This document shows positions 22,355-22,522 of a stretch of DNA of 22,522 nt, one piece after another. The stretch's first letter is position 1, and each line of letters opens with the position of its first letter. The DNA lies in IMG/VR virus record IMGVR_UViG_3300006805_002715, positions 1 through 22,522 of that record, one strand, 5' to 3'. The DNA comes from a virus. The position numbers and the translations under genes are program-made. The notes below the pieces were generated by a model. It searched no databases. It saw only the letters and a program-made list of their open reading frames with translations, and was not told the DNA's origin.

Positions 22355-22522
22355 TTAGGGCTGTGGTTCCCATCCGGCACAGGAGAACGGCCGGTTGTTG
22401 ATGGTGAGCGGGACGATATGCTTGTGATCTGGTTCGACTTGGCATAACGACGGTTGCAGGCAGATCTGATAGTGCTCAGCTCCGTCGAGTATTTGATGCC
22501 ACCGGCACGTCTCGCACCGTTG
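22355..22522 (-). CDS. HNH endonuclease, C-terminal fragment (cut by window edge, possibly interrupted)
   Basis: The frame enters from the right edge and reads 55 residues to TAA at 22355-22357. It shows C3-x2-C6, two more Cys (ICLQPSLCQ) and the HNH core VEPDHKHIVPL, where D-H starts the beta-beta-alpha-metal site. The usual closing Cys pair and terminal His are absent before the stop, but the same frame continues past it with QRECRDCHATRRY (near 22320-22280), matching the normal end of such nucleases. Phages often keep an HNH nuclease near the terminase genes, where it assists cos cleavage. The gene may be broken by a nonsense mutation, or the fold may end differently. Confidence 0.6.
   Translation of the reverse strand, partial: QRCETCRWHQILDGAEHYQICLQPSLCQVEPDHKHIVPLTINNRPFSCAGWEPQP

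Noticed and set aside
22186-22401. Plus-strand open frame opposite the HNH fragment
   Set aside because: It overlaps the end of the 75-residue gene in another frame and lies antisense to the Cys/His motifs of the HNH reading, with no ribosome site.
1-22522. CRISPR array, tRNA genes, integrase or attachment site, insertion sequence
   Set aside because: No regularly spaced repeats, no cloverleaf-like sequence, and no transposase or integrase motif was seen on reading both strands; the only repeats are those listed.

Overview
This GC-rich window is the packaging, capsid and tail region of a tailed double-stranded DNA phage (or prophage). It holds a large terminase, portal, scaffold, major capsid protein, decoration protein, head-tail adaptor, beta-rich tail nozzle protein, three ejection-type internal virion proteins and the start of a membrane/lysis cassette. 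I see no tape measure, tail tube, sheath or baseplate gene, and the tail set is compact, so a short-tailed (podovirus-like) particle is the best reading. No integrase, replication gene, tRNA or host gene is visible, so neither host nor lifestyle can be named.

Layout. Almost everything is on the minus strand and reads right to left. Position 22522 to 20504 is the control end: a cut-off HNH nuclease gene (minus), two small plus-strand genes behind a good sigma70-type promoter (21730-21759), a helix-turn-helix small-terminase candidate (minus), and about 590 bp of mostly non-coding DNA with inverted repeats, a CTGATWATG repeat cluster and a candidate leftward promoter. From 20503 to 12544 comes the head module: small Cys protein, a 67-residue protein, TerL, portal, two Cys-rich proteins, scaffold, major capsid and decoration protein, closed by a strong hairpin at 12504-12535. 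From 12478 to 8615 is a variable module: a conserved virion-type protein, a YkgJ-type cysteine-cluster protein, a fibre-like protein with a Sec-type signal peptide, and four small proteins, two of them membrane proteins. From 8618 to 682 come the adaptor, nozzle, fibre-like protein and three ejection-type proteins. From 545 leftwards lie a two-helix holin-like protein and a cut-off exported protein.

Expression. The genes are packed with stop/start overlaps: GTGA at seven junctions, ATGA at two and TAATG at four. These fix many starts and expose a 67-residue gene directly before TerL. The few real gaps carry related 18-bp palindromes of the form GTGTCA-N6-TGACAC (15361, 18435, 18456, and a variant at 20694 that covers a candidate -10 box). 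They look like operator or stoperator sites for an unidentified dimeric regulator and are the most notable unexplained structure here. Also unusual are the N-terminal zinc ribbon on TerL, the density of Cys-cluster proteins in a virion operon, the signal peptide on a fibre-like protein, and an HNH gene whose second Cys pair lies in frame beyond a stop codon.
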